Positions 8,002-17,479 are shown, counted from the stretch's first letter. The stretch is 64,000 bases of DNA from W0P28-013 sp051870755 (GCA_051870755.1 JBJECE010000028.1:186001-250000), one strand, 5' to 3'. Program-made: numbers and translations. Notes: generated by a model not told the origin, from the sequence alone.

Positions 8002-9258
8002 ATGAAAAAGGTAGTATTATTGCTAATGAGTTGTGTATCGTTCGGCGTGGCCGGTGCTCAGTGGGTGGCGTCGTATCCGTCGATACAGGAGTCGGTAGAT
8101 GGGTTGGATGCCCTGTTTTTGTTCAATGGCATTTCGCTGACGACGGAGATTACCTATACGGGCGAAGGGTCGGTGTTCGAATGGCGTACGTTTGATGGCG
8201 ATTTCCAAAGCAATCAGGCGACGCTGTCGCCCGAAGATGGTGTCGGCTATATGCTGACGGTTGACGGCCGCGAAACGGCGCATATTTGGGTAATCGATTA
8301 TGCGCGCTATCCGGTGTCGATTTCGGCAGTCGATGTTGTGGAAGCTGATGACAAGTGTGATTATATAAAAGTGGTGCCGGCGTTTAGCGCACCCGATTTG
8401 ACGTATAAAGATAAGAATGGTGCGGTGCATCTGTTGCCGCGGACGTTTACGTTTGCTTACGATGCGGTAACATTTAGCGGCGATGCGTGGTCGCAACCGA
8501 CGCCGAAGTATTTTAAGAAAGCGACGCCGTTTTCGGAAATCGTGTTTGAGGCGCCGTTGTGCGATACGCAGTTTACGATGACAGGCGACGATTGGGCGGA
8601 GCGTTTCGGCGTGGAGGTACAGCGTGCATCGAGCGAATTGTATCGGGCGATAGCTGTTGAAGCGCATCTGAAGGGTACCATCGAAGAGCGTTCGGCAAAA
8701 AACGAATTAGATCGATCGGGCGCAGATGTTACAGGCTCGGGACCGTTGGTTGTGGCGTTCGAAAGTCGTGTCAATCCGTTGGCAACCAATTATTACGAGT
8801 GGTTTATATTTCCGTTGAACGACCAGACTAATTATGCCCGCTATAATGATAAGGATTTGCGCTACACGTTTACCGAATCGGGTTCGTATCGTGTTCGGCT
8901 GGTGGCTACATCGGATGTGTGCGAGTTTGTCGATTCGCTGGATGTGAAGGTGTTGGAGTCGTCGTTGGAAGTGCCAAATGTTTTCACACCGAATGGCGAT
9001 GGCATCAACGATGAGTTCCGTGTGGCATTCAAGTCGTTGGCGACTTATAGTTGTCAGATTTTCAATCGCTGGGGACGGTTGGTGTATAAGAGCAACGACC
9101 CCGGTAAAGGTTGGGATGGCACCATCAACGGCAAACCGGCGGCGCTGGGGGCATATTATTATGTCATTCAAGCCACGGGAACGGATGTCGATGACGAGGG
9201 CAAACCCGTGAAATATAAAATGAGCGGCGACATCAATCTGTTGCGTGGCAAAAAGTAG
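8002..9258 (+). CDS. secreted protein with T9SS type B (CHU_C) sorting domain
   Basis: 418 residues from the ATG at 8002. The signal peptide is MKKVVLLLMSCVSFGVAGAQ. The middle holds two Ig/PKD-like regions, the second at about residues 250-320 (ESRVNPLATNYYEWF ... SGSYRVRLVAT). The C-terminal ~85 residues match the gliding-motility-associated C-terminal (CHU_C, type B) domain: VPNVFTPNGDGINDEF, IFNRWGRLVYKS, GWDGTINGK and LGAYYYVIQA. Type B domains direct export through T9SS, in Flavobacterium often with the help of PorP/SprF partners. The passenger function is not recognised; PKD-like domains suggest a surface structural or adhesion role. It is a single-gene unit. Confidence 0.85.
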   Translation: MKKVVLLLMSCVSFGVAGAQWVASYPSIQESVDGLDALFLFNGISLTTEITYTGEGSVFEWRTFDGDFQSNQATLSPEDGVGYMLTVDGRETAHIWVIDYARYPVSISAVDVVEADDKCDYIKVVPAFSAPDLTYKDKNGAVHLLPRTFTFAYDAVTFSGDAWSQPTPKYFKKATPFSEIVFEAPLCDTQFTMTGDDWAERFGVEVQRASSELYRAIAVEAHLKGTIEERSAKNELDRSGADVTGSGPLVVAFESRVNPLATNYYEWFIFPLNDQTNYARYNDKDLRYTFTESGSYRVRLVATSDVCEFVDSLDVKVLESSLEVPNVFTPNGDGINDEFRVAFKSLATYSCQIFNRWGRLVYKSNDPGKGWDGTINGKPAALGAYYYVIQATGTDVDDEGKPVKYKMSGDINLLRGKK

Positions 9259-9268
9259 GCGTGGCGCG

Positions 9269-9316
9269 ACAACAAAAAAGGAATGCCCGAATGGACATTC
9301 CTTTTTTTGTTGTTGT
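9269..9316. terminator. Bidirectional terminator between convergent genes
   Basis: A long inverted repeat, ACAACAAAAAAGGAATG paired with CATTCCTTTTTTTGTTGT, sits between the end of the CHU_C gene and the end of the PII-like gene. A-run and T-run on either side let it serve both strands. Confidence 0.8.
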
Positions 9317-9331
9317 CTGCGATAGCGCGTG

Positions 9332-9625
9332 TTACACTGTCGCTTCGATGTTCCACACGAACGCGCGCACACCTACCTCCTTGTTGCGCATATCGAGTTT
9401 GCGTACACCGTCGAGTAGGGCTTCTACTTGGTGGTCTTCGACCACGGTGATGACACAGGAGTTCATTTCCGGCCAAGCGTGTGTGCCACGGCGTGGTTCG
9501 CCACCATTGGTGCCACGACCTTGCACGTCCTCAAAAAAGGTGAATCCCTTGATGTGCAACATGTCCAACATATATTCGACACGTTCGGTGTTTGCTTGGT
9601 TGAATACTATCATTACACTTTTCAT
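9332..9625 (-). CDS. PII-like small protein at the end of the RND efflux operon
   Basis: 97 residues from the ATG at 9625 (MKSVMIVFNQANTERVEYML). The pattern is a ferredoxin-like PII fold: a beta-alpha-beta start, a T-loop-like stretch at about residues 36-52 (QGRGTNGGEPRRGTHAWPEMN), then CVITVVEDHQVEALLDGVRKL. Canonical PII signature residues such as the uridylylated Tyr in the T-loop are not present. Such divergent PII proteins (a PII-NG-like group) are known beside heavy-metal RND efflux genes. It lies 29 bp after acrB, so it is likely co-expressed. It might sense a ligand linked to transport, but this is inference. Confidence 0.75.
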   Translation of the reverse strand: MKSVMIVFNQANTERVEYMLDMLHIKGFTFFEDVQGRGTNGGEPRRGTHAWPEMNSCVITVVEDHQVEALLDGVRKLDMRNKEVGVRAFVWNIEATV

Positions 9626-9654
9626 AGTCGTAATCAATTAAACGTTTGTTTGTA

Positions 9655-12600
9655 TTATTGCAATGCGTTGGGCGTCGTTTCGGGGAATACTTCATCGGAA
9701 GCGACAGGTGCCGGTTGTGTTGCAGCGTTCTTTTTTGGTTTAAGATTCATAAATATGAAACTCTTGCGCATCTGACTCACGCGGTCGCGCTCGCCGTGGC
9801 GCGACATGGCTGCGTAGAGTACAGGTACCATGAAGAATGTGAGGAAGGTCGAGACGGTCAGACCGCCGATAACGACGATACCCATCGGTTTCCACATCTC
9901 GGAGCCCTCGCCATTGCTCACTGCCATCGGCACCATACCGAGGATAGTGGTGAACGCCGTCATCAATACAGGACGGATACGGCTGCGGCCGGCGGCCTGT
10001 ACAGCCTCGTTCAACTCCCATCCGCGTTCGCGCAGCAGGTCGATATAGTCAATCAGCACAATACCGTTCTTCACTACGATACCTACCAGCATGACGACAC
10101 CCAATGCGCCAATCATATCCAATGAACTGCGGGTCAGCCACAAGGCGAGTACCACACCCGAGAGGGCAAACGGAATGGTGAACATGATGACGAACGGCTT
10201 TTTGAGCGATTCGAATTGGCTGGCCATCACGATGTAAACCAACATGATAATCAATGCCATCAGCATTCCCATGTCGCCGAATGTGTCCTGTTGGTCTTCG
10301 TAGTCGCCGGCTATGCGTATAACCACGCCTTGCGGTATATCCAATTTGTCGATGACGTCGCGTTGGAGGGTTTGTGCCAATTCGCCCAACGAGGTGTTGT
10401 AAGGCGTTACTTCGACGGTAACGATACGCTGACGACTTTTACGCTCGATGGTTGGCGGCGTCCAGTATTCGCCGATGGTGCATACTTCCGATAGTTTGAC
10501 GGATTTGCCCATCGGTGTCGGAATGGTCAGGTTGCTGATGGCTTCCACCGTGTTGCGGTCTTTTTCGTCGAGGCGGCAGACGATGTCGTATTCCGATCCG
10601 GTTTCTTTCAGATAGCCGCACGCCATGCCATTCACGCGGTTGCGCAGATAAGTGGAGATGGTGGCTGTGGTCAGTCCGAGTCGGCTGGCTTTCTCTTTGT
10701 TTACCTCGATTTTAATTTCCGGACGTTCGTCGTCGCGCGAGATGGTGGCGTCGCGAGCACCGGCCACGTCGTGGTTGCAGGTGGCTTTGATTTGTTCGGC
10801 CAACGCCGAAGTGGCATCGAAGTCGTAACCATAAATCTCTATATCGACAGAGTTCGATGAAGCGGCACCGCCTTGTGTACTTACTTGATAATCAATAATT
10901 TCCGGATATTTTGCCATCTCCTGACGCAGAATTTCTGCCATTTCGAAGATGGTCTGTTCGCGTTCGTACTTTTTGCTGGTGCGTATCGTCATCGAGATGG
11001 TGTTGTTCATCGTAGATGAGAAGAGTGCACTCATACCGCTGTCGTCGTTGTTACCGGCCGATGTACTAATCAGCTGAATTTCAGGCACTAATTCTACAAA
11101 ACGTGCTTCCAGCATACGCGCAGTTTTCAGCGTTTCTTCGATGCGTGTGCCGCGTTGCAGTTTCACTGTTACGGTCATACGGCCGTTATCCTGTTGTTTC
11201 ATGAAGTCGGTACCGATTTGTCCGGTGAGCATCGGAATCATCGAGCAGCAGAAGAATGCCAACAGAATCAGGAAGGTAACTGCCTTGTGTTTCAAACACC
11301 AGCCGAGGGCTTTGGCGTATTTGTCGTCCACCCAGTCGAGAGCGCGCACTACTACGCGTTCGTACCAGCCTTTTTTGCCTTGCTCGTCGTCAATCAGGTT
11401 GCCTTCGTCATCGACATGTACTTTGCGCGCTTTGAGCAACTTACTTGCCAACATTGGCGTGAGTGAGATAGCCACAAGCGTTGAGGTGCACACGACGATG
11501 GTTACAATCCACCCCAACTCTTTGAACATGATGCCCGCCATACCGGTCAGGGTGGTCAGCGGCACGAACACGGCTACGATAACCAACGTGGTGGCAATAA
11601 CCGACACCCACACCTCGTTGGTGGCATAGATGGCTGCCTCGCGCGGGTTTTCGCCACGATCGACATGCTTCGTGATGTTTTCCAAAACCACAATGGCATC
11701 GTCCACCACCATACCGATGGCCACGGTGAGCGAACACATCGAGATGATATTCAGCGAGGAGCCGACCATCTTTAAGTAGATGAATGCCACAATCAACGCA
11801 ATAGGAATGGTGATGCCGATAATCAATGTGGCGCGCCATTTACCAAGGAAGAACAATACGACCAATACGACGAACAATAGCGCGTACATAATGGATTCAG
11901 TCAGCGAGTCGATAGAGTTCTGAATGTTTTCCGATGAGTCGTAAATCAGTTTGAATTGCACGTCGGCAGGCAATGTCTTTTGAATGCGGGCAATCTCTTT
12001 GCGCACATCGCGGCATATTTGCACGGTGTTGGCGCCGGTCTGTTTTGTTACCAACAGACGTGCGCATTCGCGTCCATCGGCTTTTTCGTCCAACGATAGT
12101 TCCTTGATGGTGTCTTTCACCATGGCGATGTCGCGCACAAATACTTGCCGACCGTCGGCGGTCGTGGTAACGGCAATGTCGTTGATTTCGTCCGACGATA
12201 CAAATTCGGAGCGCACTTCCATTTGGTATTGCTCTTTGGCAAGTTTTACCGTACCCGACGACATGTTCAGGTTGTTGGCCGCAATCATGTTGCCAACCGT
12301 TTCGACCGTTAAGCCGTAAGCGTCAAGTTTTTGTTGGTCGAGATAGACGTACACATAACGTTCCGGCGCGCCCGAAACGGTCAGGTTACCGATACCGTCC
12401 ACGCGGTTCAACTGCGGAATGATTTCGTCGTCGAGCATCTTGTCGAGGGCAGGATACGATTCGTCTGCCATAATGGCATATTGTATGACAGGCATCATGC
12501 TTGTGCTGAGGCGCATCACTATCGGGTTCGAACAGCCGTCAGGCAGATTGTCTTTCACAATATCGACATACGTGCGTACGTCGTTCAACACCTCGTCGAG

Positions 12601-12900
12601 GTCGGTGCCCCACTCAAATTCCATGGTTACCGACGAGATGTTGTCTTTCGATTTCGAAGTCAATTCTTTCAGATGGTCAACCGAGTTGAGCGAGTTTTCC
12701 ATCACTTTCGTAACGTTGCTTTCCACCTCCGAGGCCGATGCACCCGGATAGGTGGTCATTACCGTTACATACGGCGGATCCATTTCGGGAAATTGGTCGA
12801 TAGGCAACTGCACATAGCAGAACACACCTATCACTATCACTGCCAAAAAGATAAGTGCCGTGGTAACGGGTTTTTGGACTGCTGTTTTATAAATAGACAT
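9655..12900 (-). CDS. acrB: RND efflux pump inner-membrane transporter (AcrB/HAE1 type)
   Basis: 1081 residues, as expected for RND pumps. It has the twelve-helix layout with two large periplasmic loops. The N-terminus is AVQKPVTTALIFLAVIVIGVF, and the first porter domain begins at PPYVTVMTTYPGASASEVE. TM4 contains GMVVDDAIVVLENI, with the paired Asp residues of the proton relay found in the HAE1 drug-efflux branch; the CusA metal branch has a different arrangement. It exports substrates from the periplasm in exchange for protons, with the MFP adaptor and TolC-type channel encoded upstream in the same operon. Substrate is unknown: HAE1 suggests drugs or amphiphiles, while the PII-like neighbour recalls metal pumps. 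Confidence 0.94.
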   Translation of the reverse strand: MSIYKTAVQKPVTTALIFLAVIVIGVFCYVQLPIDQFPEMDPPYVTVMTTYPGASASEVESNVTKVMENSLNSVDHLKELTSKSKDNISSVTMEFEWGTDLDEVLNDVRTYVDIVKDNLPDGCSNPIVMRLSTSMMPVIQYAIMADESYPALDKMLDDEIIPQLNRVDGIGNLTVSGAPERYVYVYLDQQKLDAYGLTVETVGNMIAANNLNMSSGTVKLAKEQYQMEVRSEFVSSDEINDIAVTTTADGRQVFVRDIAMVKDTIKELSLDEKADGRECARLLVTKQTGANTVQICRDVRKEIARIQKTLPADVQFKLIYDSSENIQNSIDSLTESIMYALLFVVLVVLFFLGKWRATLIIGITIPIALIVAFIYLKMVGSSLNIISMCSLTVAIGMVVDDAIVVLENITKHVDRGENPREAAIYATNEVWVSVIATTLVIVAVFVPLTTLTGMAGIMFKELGWIVTIVVCTSTLVAISLTPMLASKLLKARKVHVDDEGNLIDDEQGKKGWYERVVVRALDWVDDKYAKALGWCLKHKAVTFLILLAFFCCSMIPMLTGQIGTDFMKQQDNGRMTVTVKLQRGTRIEETLKTARMLEARFVELVPEIQLISTSAGNNDDSGMSALFSSTMNNTISMTIRTSKKYEREQTIFEMAEILRQEMAKYPEIIDYQVSTQGGAASSNSVDIEIYGYDFDATSALAEQIKATCNHDVAGARDATISRDDERPEIKIEVNKEKASRLGLTTATISTYLRNRVNGMACGYLKETGSEYDIVCRLDEKDRNTVEAISNLTIPTPMGKSVKLSEVCTIGEYWTPPTIERKSRQRIVTVEVTPYNTSLGELAQTLQRDVIDKLDIPQGVVIRIAGDYEDQQDTFGDMGMLMALIIMLVYIVMASQFESLKKPFVIMFTIPFALSGVVLALWLTRSSLDMIGALGVVMLVGIVVKNGIVLIDYIDLLRERGWELNEAVQAAGRSRIRPVLMTAFTTILGMVPMAVSNGEGSEMWKPMGIVVIGGLTVSTFLTFFMVPVLYAAMSRHGERDRVSQMRKSFIFMNLKPKKNAATQPAPVASDEVFPETTPNALQ

Positions 12901-12928
12901 AGTTTCTGAATGTTTGTGTGATCAATAT

Positions 12929-13951
12929 TTATTCTGTAACGACTGCAAGTTTCACACCGTCAACCAAACGGGCTTCACCTTGAGTTACAAGTTCAACGCC
13001 TTCGACAATTTCGGGCGAAATGATTTCGACATCATCGCCAAAACGTTGCCCCATTTCTACCGATACGCGTTTGGCATAGCCGTTGTCGTTGATAAATACA
13101 TAGCGGTCGTTCGCGCCGATTAACTTCAATACGGTGGAATAAGGTGCGGTGATGACCTGCTCTTTGCCCAAACCGATGGTTGTGGTAACATACATGCCCG
13201 GACGCAACAAGCCTGCTGCGTTGTTCACAACCACTTTCACTTGGAACGTGTGGCTGCTGGCATCGATGGTCGGATATACCACTTCGATGGTGGCGGGGAA
13301 CACTTTGTCTGGATATACGCTCGAGCGCAGCGACAGACGCATGCCGGCTTTTACCTGCGGCACATACGATTCCGGTATGGCTACCAATGTTTTGAGTTTG
13401 TCCACTTGGGTCAGCACCACAATCGGTTGACCGCTGTACAGTTCGCCATCTTCATAATTTTTGGCCGAAATCACGCCGCTAAACGGTGCTTTGACGTAGG
13501 TGTTTGTTTCTAAAAAATCCAACGACTCTTTCGTCTGGTCGTACGACAATTTCACTTGGTCGTACGATTGCTGGCTCACGCTTCCGCTGGCCAGCAGCGC
13601 ATCCATACGTTGTTTCTCGATGGTGAGGTTGGCAAAGGTCAGTTTCGTGGTGGTGTACTGATTTTGATCCATACGCACCAACATTTCGCCCTTGTTCTTG
13701 TGGTCGCCCACTTCTACATAGATGTGCTCGATTTTGCCCGTAAGCGATGGCGCTATATTCACCGTCTGATAGCCTTGCAAATTGCTCGACAATGATATTT
13801 CGCGTTGAATTTCGCGCGCGTGCAAGGTCGTGGTGCGCACTTGCTCTACACGTTCGTTTTCGGTTGTCTCTGTCGATGCAGCGGTCTCTTTGTTGCCACA
13901 TCCTGCCAATGTTACGGCGACTAATGTCGCCAAAATTACTTGTTTTTTCAT
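12929..13951 (-). CDS. acrA: RND efflux periplasmic adaptor (MFP), lipoprotein
   Basis: 340 residues. The signal peptide is lipoprotein type (MKKQVILATLVAVTLAGC), so the adaptor should be anchored to the inner membrane. The lipoyl half-motifs (GKIEHIYVEVGDHKNKGEMLVRM and TYVKAPFSGVISAKNYEDGE) flank a short helical hairpin at about residues 100-145; the beta-barrel and membrane-proximal domains follow. The hairpin is shorter than in AcrA of E. coli. It joins the AcrB pump to the TolC channel. The gene lies 28 bp upstream of acrB and 11 bp after tolC. Confidence 0.92.
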   Translation of the reverse strand: MKKQVILATLVAVTLAGCGNKETAASTETTENERVEQVRTTTLHAREIQREISLSSNLQGYQTVNIAPSLTGKIEHIYVEVGDHKNKGEMLVRMDQNQYTTTKLTFANLTIEKQRMDALLASGSVSQQSYDQVKLSYDQTKESLDFLETNTYVKAPFSGVISAKNYEDGELYSGQPIVVLTQVDKLKTLVAIPESYVPQVKAGMRLSLRSSVYPDKVFPATIEVVYPTIDASSHTFQVKVVVNNAAGLLRPGMYVTTTIGLGKEQVITAPYSTVLKLIGANDRYVFINDNGYAKRVSVEMGQRFGDDVEIISPEIVEGVELVTQGEARLVDGVKLAVVTE

Positions 13952-13962
13952 ATCTTAAAATC

Positions 13963-15270
13963 TTAATTGTTATTCAAAAATTTGGCTAATTCCACTTGCG
14001 CGTTTACAAGCGACATCACGGCTTGTACATACGACGATTGTGCCGATATCAAGTCGTTGCTGGCGTTTGTCAATTCGAGCGACGAGGCTACGCCGTGTTC
14101 AAACTTGTTGGTCGTGTTGCGGAATACGCGCTTGGTTACTTCTATGTTGTCGCGTTCGTTCATGTAGGTTTCGTACGCATTCGACAGATTGAAACGCAGT
14201 TGCTGATTCTGAATCCCCAAATTGTCGGTGGTCTCGTTCAGCGTGTTTACGGCTTCTTGATAGGCGATTTTCTTTTCGCGCACGCCGGCAGCACGTTTAC
14301 CGCTCGACCATATCGGTATGCTCACCGATACACCTGCTACATGCGGCGCACTCATGTTGAGTGTGGCTTCGTCCGAAAAATACTTTTTGGCGGTGTACTG
14401 ATAGTAGGCCGAAACGGTCGGCGTATAAGCCAAACCGGCCATCGTTACGTTCTTCTTGGCCAACTCGGTGTTTTTCACCAACAACTGATAATTGTAATTG
14501 TTGTTGATGTCGAAATTTTGCGACAGCAAATCCAACGCGCTTGCCGCCGACAACAATTCGTCGAGGGTTTGCGTCAGTTGCAGGTCGGTATCGACACCTA
14601 CGCCCAACAGCACTTTCAGCGAATTGCGCGCCAACTCCACATTGCGTTTGTTCGAGTTGATGGAGTTTTTCAGCGCATTGGCTTTCACGACTATTTGGTC
14701 GGCTGCGGTTTGTTCAGCGGCGCCTACATCTACCGAACGTTGTGTCATGGCAGCCAAACGCTCGATGTTGGTCAAACTCGAGTCGAGCAGCGCCACGATG
14801 TCCTCCATCACCAATACCGTCAGATACGACGACATGACGTTGGCACGAATATCGCTCTCGGATTGTGCGCGCGTGATGTCCTGCATCTCGATGGCCAAAT
14901 TGTTGAGCAGCGCACCCATAATGGCTTGCCCGTTCAACCCGATCGAGGCGGTAACCGTGTGTGTGATGTTGGCCGGCATGGCAATTTTCATACCTTTCAT
15001 ATCCATCTGATAGTCGAACATGGTAGTAAACTGCGCCGCTCCATCTACTTGCGGCAGCATGGCGGCTATCGTTTGCCAACGCTGTGCGTATGCTTTTTTG
15101 ACTTCGAGCGAGGCGTTTTGCAGACTCTTGTTGTTGGCTACGGCATACTCCTGCGCATCGGCCAGCGACAGCGACAGCGTGCCGGATGTACCGTTGGCGG
15201 GCTCTTGAGCGACGACGCCGGCGCACAAGGCTGCAAATGCAATGGTTAACATTTTTCTCCTGATTTTCAT
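13963..15270 (-). CDS. tolC: TolC-family outer-membrane efflux protein
   Basis: 435 residues with a signal peptide (MKIRRKMLTIAFAALCAGVVAQ). Two OEP repeats are visible: LSLADAQEYAVANNKSLQNASLEVKKAYAQRW at the start and a second long helical pair ending in ELTNASNDLISAQSSYVQAVMSLVNAQVELAKFL. It forms the trimeric channel of the tripartite pump. It lies 23 bp downstream of the TetR gene and just before acrA, an order (regulator, channel, adaptor, pump) common in Bacteroidales. Confidence 0.92.
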   Translation of the reverse strand: MKIRRKMLTIAFAALCAGVVAQEPANGTSGTLSLSLADAQEYAVANNKSLQNASLEVKKAYAQRWQTIAAMLPQVDGAAQFTTMFDYQMDMKGMKIAMPANITHTVTASIGLNGQAIMGALLNNLAIEMQDITRAQSESDIRANVMSSYLTVLVMEDIVALLDSSLTNIERLAAMTQRSVDVGAAEQTAADQIVVKANALKNSINSNKRNVELARNSLKVLLGVGVDTDLQLTQTLDELLSAASALDLLSQNFDINNNYNYQLLVKNTELAKKNVTMAGLAYTPTVSAYYQYTAKKYFSDEATLNMSAPHVAGVSVSIPIWSSGKRAAGVREKKIAYQEAVNTLNETTDNLGIQNQQLRFNLSNAYETYMNERDNIEVTKRVFRNTTNKFEHGVASSLELTNASNDLISAQSSYVQAVMSLVNAQVELAKFLNNN

Positions 15271-15293
15271 ACTGATAAAAATTTCGTTTGTTG

Positions 15294-15899
15294 TTATTTA
15301 ATTTTATTTTTGTTCTGCTGATAATATTCCCAACCTTTGGGACTTGTGATGAGCCTCAAAAAACTATCCGCTATAAATATGGTGATTTCGGTCGGGCTCA
15401 TTTTGGTGTAGTTGCGCAGGTCGGTTATGGTGGCCATCATGTGCGAGTGCATCAGCACGACGGTGGCTTCGACGTTCAGGTCGTTGCGAAAGTAGCCTTC
15501 GTCGATGCCGCGCTGCAAACCGCGACAAAAATGATCGAACATCACTTGCCGCATCGAACTTTCGTGGCGGGCTTCGATGTCGGGATAGTATTTGTGCAAA
15601 TCGTAAAAAAAGTTGTAAAACGATTCGTTGGCGTTGTTCGTGCGGGCAACGCTTATTTCGTGCATGGCAATGTCGATGGCATTGCTGGTGCGGCTGCTCG
15701 ATGCCACTTGTGTGATGCGCTGTTTGCGCATGCTGCACAGCAGCGCTTCAATCAACTCTTCTTTCGAACGAAAGTGCATGTAGAAGGTCTTCTTCGAAAT
15801 GTGAATGCGATTGCAAATGTCGTCGATAGAGACGCTCCGCAAACCGCATCGCAGAAAAAGTTCACCTGCCGTTTCCAATATTTTGTTTTGTGTGTCCAT
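15294..15899 (-). CDS. TetR/AcrR family transcriptional regulator
   Basis: 201 residues. The N-terminal helix-turn-helix domain reads ILETAGELFLRCGLRSVSIDDICNRIHISKKTFYMHFRSKEELI, close to the TetR consensus with recognition helix ISKKTFYMHF. The C-terminal helical domain is variable and should hold the ligand pocket. As first gene of the tolC-acrA-acrB-PII operon it probably represses its own operon and responds to pump substrates. No obvious palindromic operator was found near the promoter. Confidence 0.9.
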   Translation of the reverse strand: MDTQNKILETAGELFLRCGLRSVSIDDICNRIHISKKTFYMHFRSKEELIEALLCSMRKQRITQVASSSRTSNAIDIAMHEISVARTNNANESFYNFFYDLHKYYPDIEARHESSMRQVMFDHFCRGLQRGIDEGYFRNDLNVEATVVLMHSHMMATITDLRNYTKMSPTEITIFIADSFLRLITSPKGWEYYQQNKNKIK

Positions 15900-15939
15900 T
15901 CGAAAGTCGTTTTTTCTTGCACGTCATTTTTTGAGTATG

Positions 15940-15947
15940 CAAAAATA
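15940..15947 (-). promoter_or_regulatory. -7 element of the efflux operon
   Basis: Minus-strand TATTTTTG about 40 bp upstream of the tetR start. The -33 region has no good TTTG. This is the natural place for TetR autorepression. Confidence 0.5.
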
Positions 15948-16226
15948 GTGCCTATCGTACTTTTTTGCTTTATTATTTCGTATAAATAAAGTTAAATAAA
16001 TAAAATAAAAATATAATTACCTGATAATCAGATTATTTTAGGAAACTTATTTGAGTGTAAAAGTTTTTGAGTGGTTGTTAAATTTGTGTTTTATAATATT
16101 ATTTTAGTGCATTTTGTCAGCGTTGTCAGCCTGATGTGGGCAGCACAACCGGTACGCAAGGCGCATTTTTTGTCGCGTGCTTTTATGCAAATAATATGCC
16201 AACGGCAAAAAAAAGCGTGGTTTTTG
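15948..16226. other. AT-rich divergent intergenic region
   Basis: This stretch between the efflux-operon promoter and the bactofilin promoter is AT-rich in its left half. I see no convincing gene, RNA or repeat in it; short open frames there lack family resemblance. Confidence 0.5.
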
Positions 16227-16257
16227 TTGCAAAAACCGCAGAAAATTTGTATTTTTG
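16227..16257 (+). promoter_or_regulatory. Promoter of the bactofilin gene
   Basis: TTGC (16227-16230), 19 bp, then TATTTTTG (16250-16257). Transcription would start near 16264, only about 12 bp before the first usable ATG at 16276. Confidence 0.7.
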
Positions 16258-16275
16258 CACCACGTTAAAAAAAGA

Positions 16276-16647
16276 ATGGTTATGGCGAAAGAAATTCAGA
16301 ACATGGGAATGGCGCACAATGTGTTGGCGTTTGGCAGCAAAGTGAAAGGAAATATTACCGCCGATAGCGATTTTCGCATCGATGGCGAGGTCGATGGCGA
16401 CCTGAATTGTTCGGGCAAAGTGGTCATCGGGCCGCAAGGCGCGTTGAAGGGCAACTTGGTGTGCCAAAATGCCGAAATAATGGGACGCGTCGAAGGAAAA
16501 ATCGTTGTGGCCGAATTGCTTTCGCTGAAAGAAACGGCACGCGTGTCGGGCGAAATAAAAATCAAAACGTTGATGATAGAACCGAATGCGGTGTTCACCG
16601 GCACCTGCGATATGGGACAAGTAACGCCACCGGCCGCGAAAAAATAG
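16276..16647 (+). CDS. bactofilin (polymer-forming cytoskeletal protein)
   Basis: 123 residues from the ATG at 16276; a second ATG six bases later gives MAKEIQ and is equally likely. The body is a small right-handed beta-helix domain with regular short repeats: SKVKGNITADSDFRIDGEVDGDL, then NCSGKVVIGPQGALKGNLVCQNAEIMGRVEGKI, ending in a Pro/Lys tail. Bactofilins polymerise without nucleotide and help shape cells or place cell-wall enzymes. No M23 peptidase partner lies beside it, unlike in many bacteria. The gene has its own promoter and terminator. Confidence 0.9.
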   Translation: MVMAKEIQNMGMAHNVLAFGSKVKGNITADSDFRIDGEVDGDLNCSGKVVIGPQGALKGNLVCQNAEIMGRVEGKIVVAELLSLKETARVSGEIKIKTLMIEPNAVFTGTCDMGQVTPPAAKK

Positions 16648-16664
16648 TTGTCGTTGAGGCACAC

Positions 16665-16698
16665 AAAAAAATCGGACTTCACGAAGCCCGATTTTTTT
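16665..16698. terminator. Bidirectional terminator (bactofilin / PNP)
   Basis: AAAAAAATCGGACTTC pairs with GAAGCCCGATTTTTTT around a two-base loop, with one mismatch. It separates convergent genes. Confidence 0.8.
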
Positions 16699-16714
16699 AT
16701 TGCTTATAGTGCTG

Positions 16715-17425
16715 TTACACAAGGCTGAAAGCCACGTCCATCATTTTGGTGAATGTGGTTTGACGCTCTTCGGCCGTGGTGGCTTCGCCGGTCAGAATGT
16801 GGTCGCTGACGGTGCAGATGCACAAGGCTTTGTTGCCCGTAACGGCGGCGTTCATATACAAGGCCGGACTTTCCATCTCGTCGGCCAACACGCCCATTTT
16901 TGTCCAATTGGCGCGTTTGCTGTGCTGGTTGTAGAATACATCGGCGGCGAATACGTTGCCTACATGGTAGGTGTAACCGAATTTTTCGCACGCATCGACG
17001 GCGCCGCGCACCAAATCGAACGAAGCGATAGGGGCGTAAGTGCCGGGCAATTCATATTGGTCGGCATAGTGGCTGTCGGTGCAGGCGCCCATGGCTATGA
17101 CGATGTCGCCTACATGAACGTGCATTTGACGTGCGCCGCACGAGCCGACACGAATAATGGTTTTGACGCCGTAGAAATTGAAAAGTTCATAAGTGTAGAT
17201 GCCGATGGACGGAATGCCCATGCCGTGTCCCATTACAGAAACGCGTTTGCCGTTGTGGGTACCTGTGAAACCGAGCATGCCGCGCACGTTGTTGAATTGT
17301 ACCGGATTCTCCAAATAGCGGTCGGCCATCAGTTTGGCGCGCAAAGGGTCGCCGGCCATGATGACTGTTTCGGCAATTTCGCCGTACTTTGCCCCAATGT
17401 GCGGGGTAGGTGTGTTTTCTCCCAT
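16715..17425 (-). CDS. deoD: purine-nucleoside phosphorylase, DeoD type
   Basis: 236 residues from the ATG at 17425 (MGENTPTPHIGAKYGEIAE); an upstream start would cross the promoter. Family motifs: VIMAGDPLRAKLMADRYL (phosphate-binding Arg), GHGMGIPSIGIYTYEL, IIRVGSCGA, VLADEMESPALY and TVSDHILTGEATTAEERQ (active-site Asp). It cleaves purine (deoxy)nucleosides with phosphate to give base and (deoxy)ribose-1-phosphate in the cytosol, for salvage. Single gene with promoter and terminator. Confidence 0.94.
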   Translation of the reverse strand: MGENTPTPHIGAKYGEIAETVIMAGDPLRAKLMADRYLENPVQFNNVRGMLGFTGTHNGKRVSVMGHGMGIPSIGIYTYELFNFYGVKTIIRVGSCGARQMHVHVGDIVIAMGACTDSHYADQYELPGTYAPIASFDLVRGAVDACEKFGYTYHVGNVFAADVFYNQHSKRANWTKMGVLADEMESPALYMNAAVTGNKALCICTVSDHILTGEATTAEERQTTFTKMMDVAFSLV

Positions 17426-17479
17426 AGTATTTTTGTTTTGGTTAAAAAATTGTTTTGTTTTTTTGCAAAGTCGCAACCA

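Noticed and set aside
13996..15249. 417-codon plus-strand open frame opposite tolC
   Set aside because: Mirror frame of a firm TolC gene; composition rich in His, Arg and Gln, with no domain.
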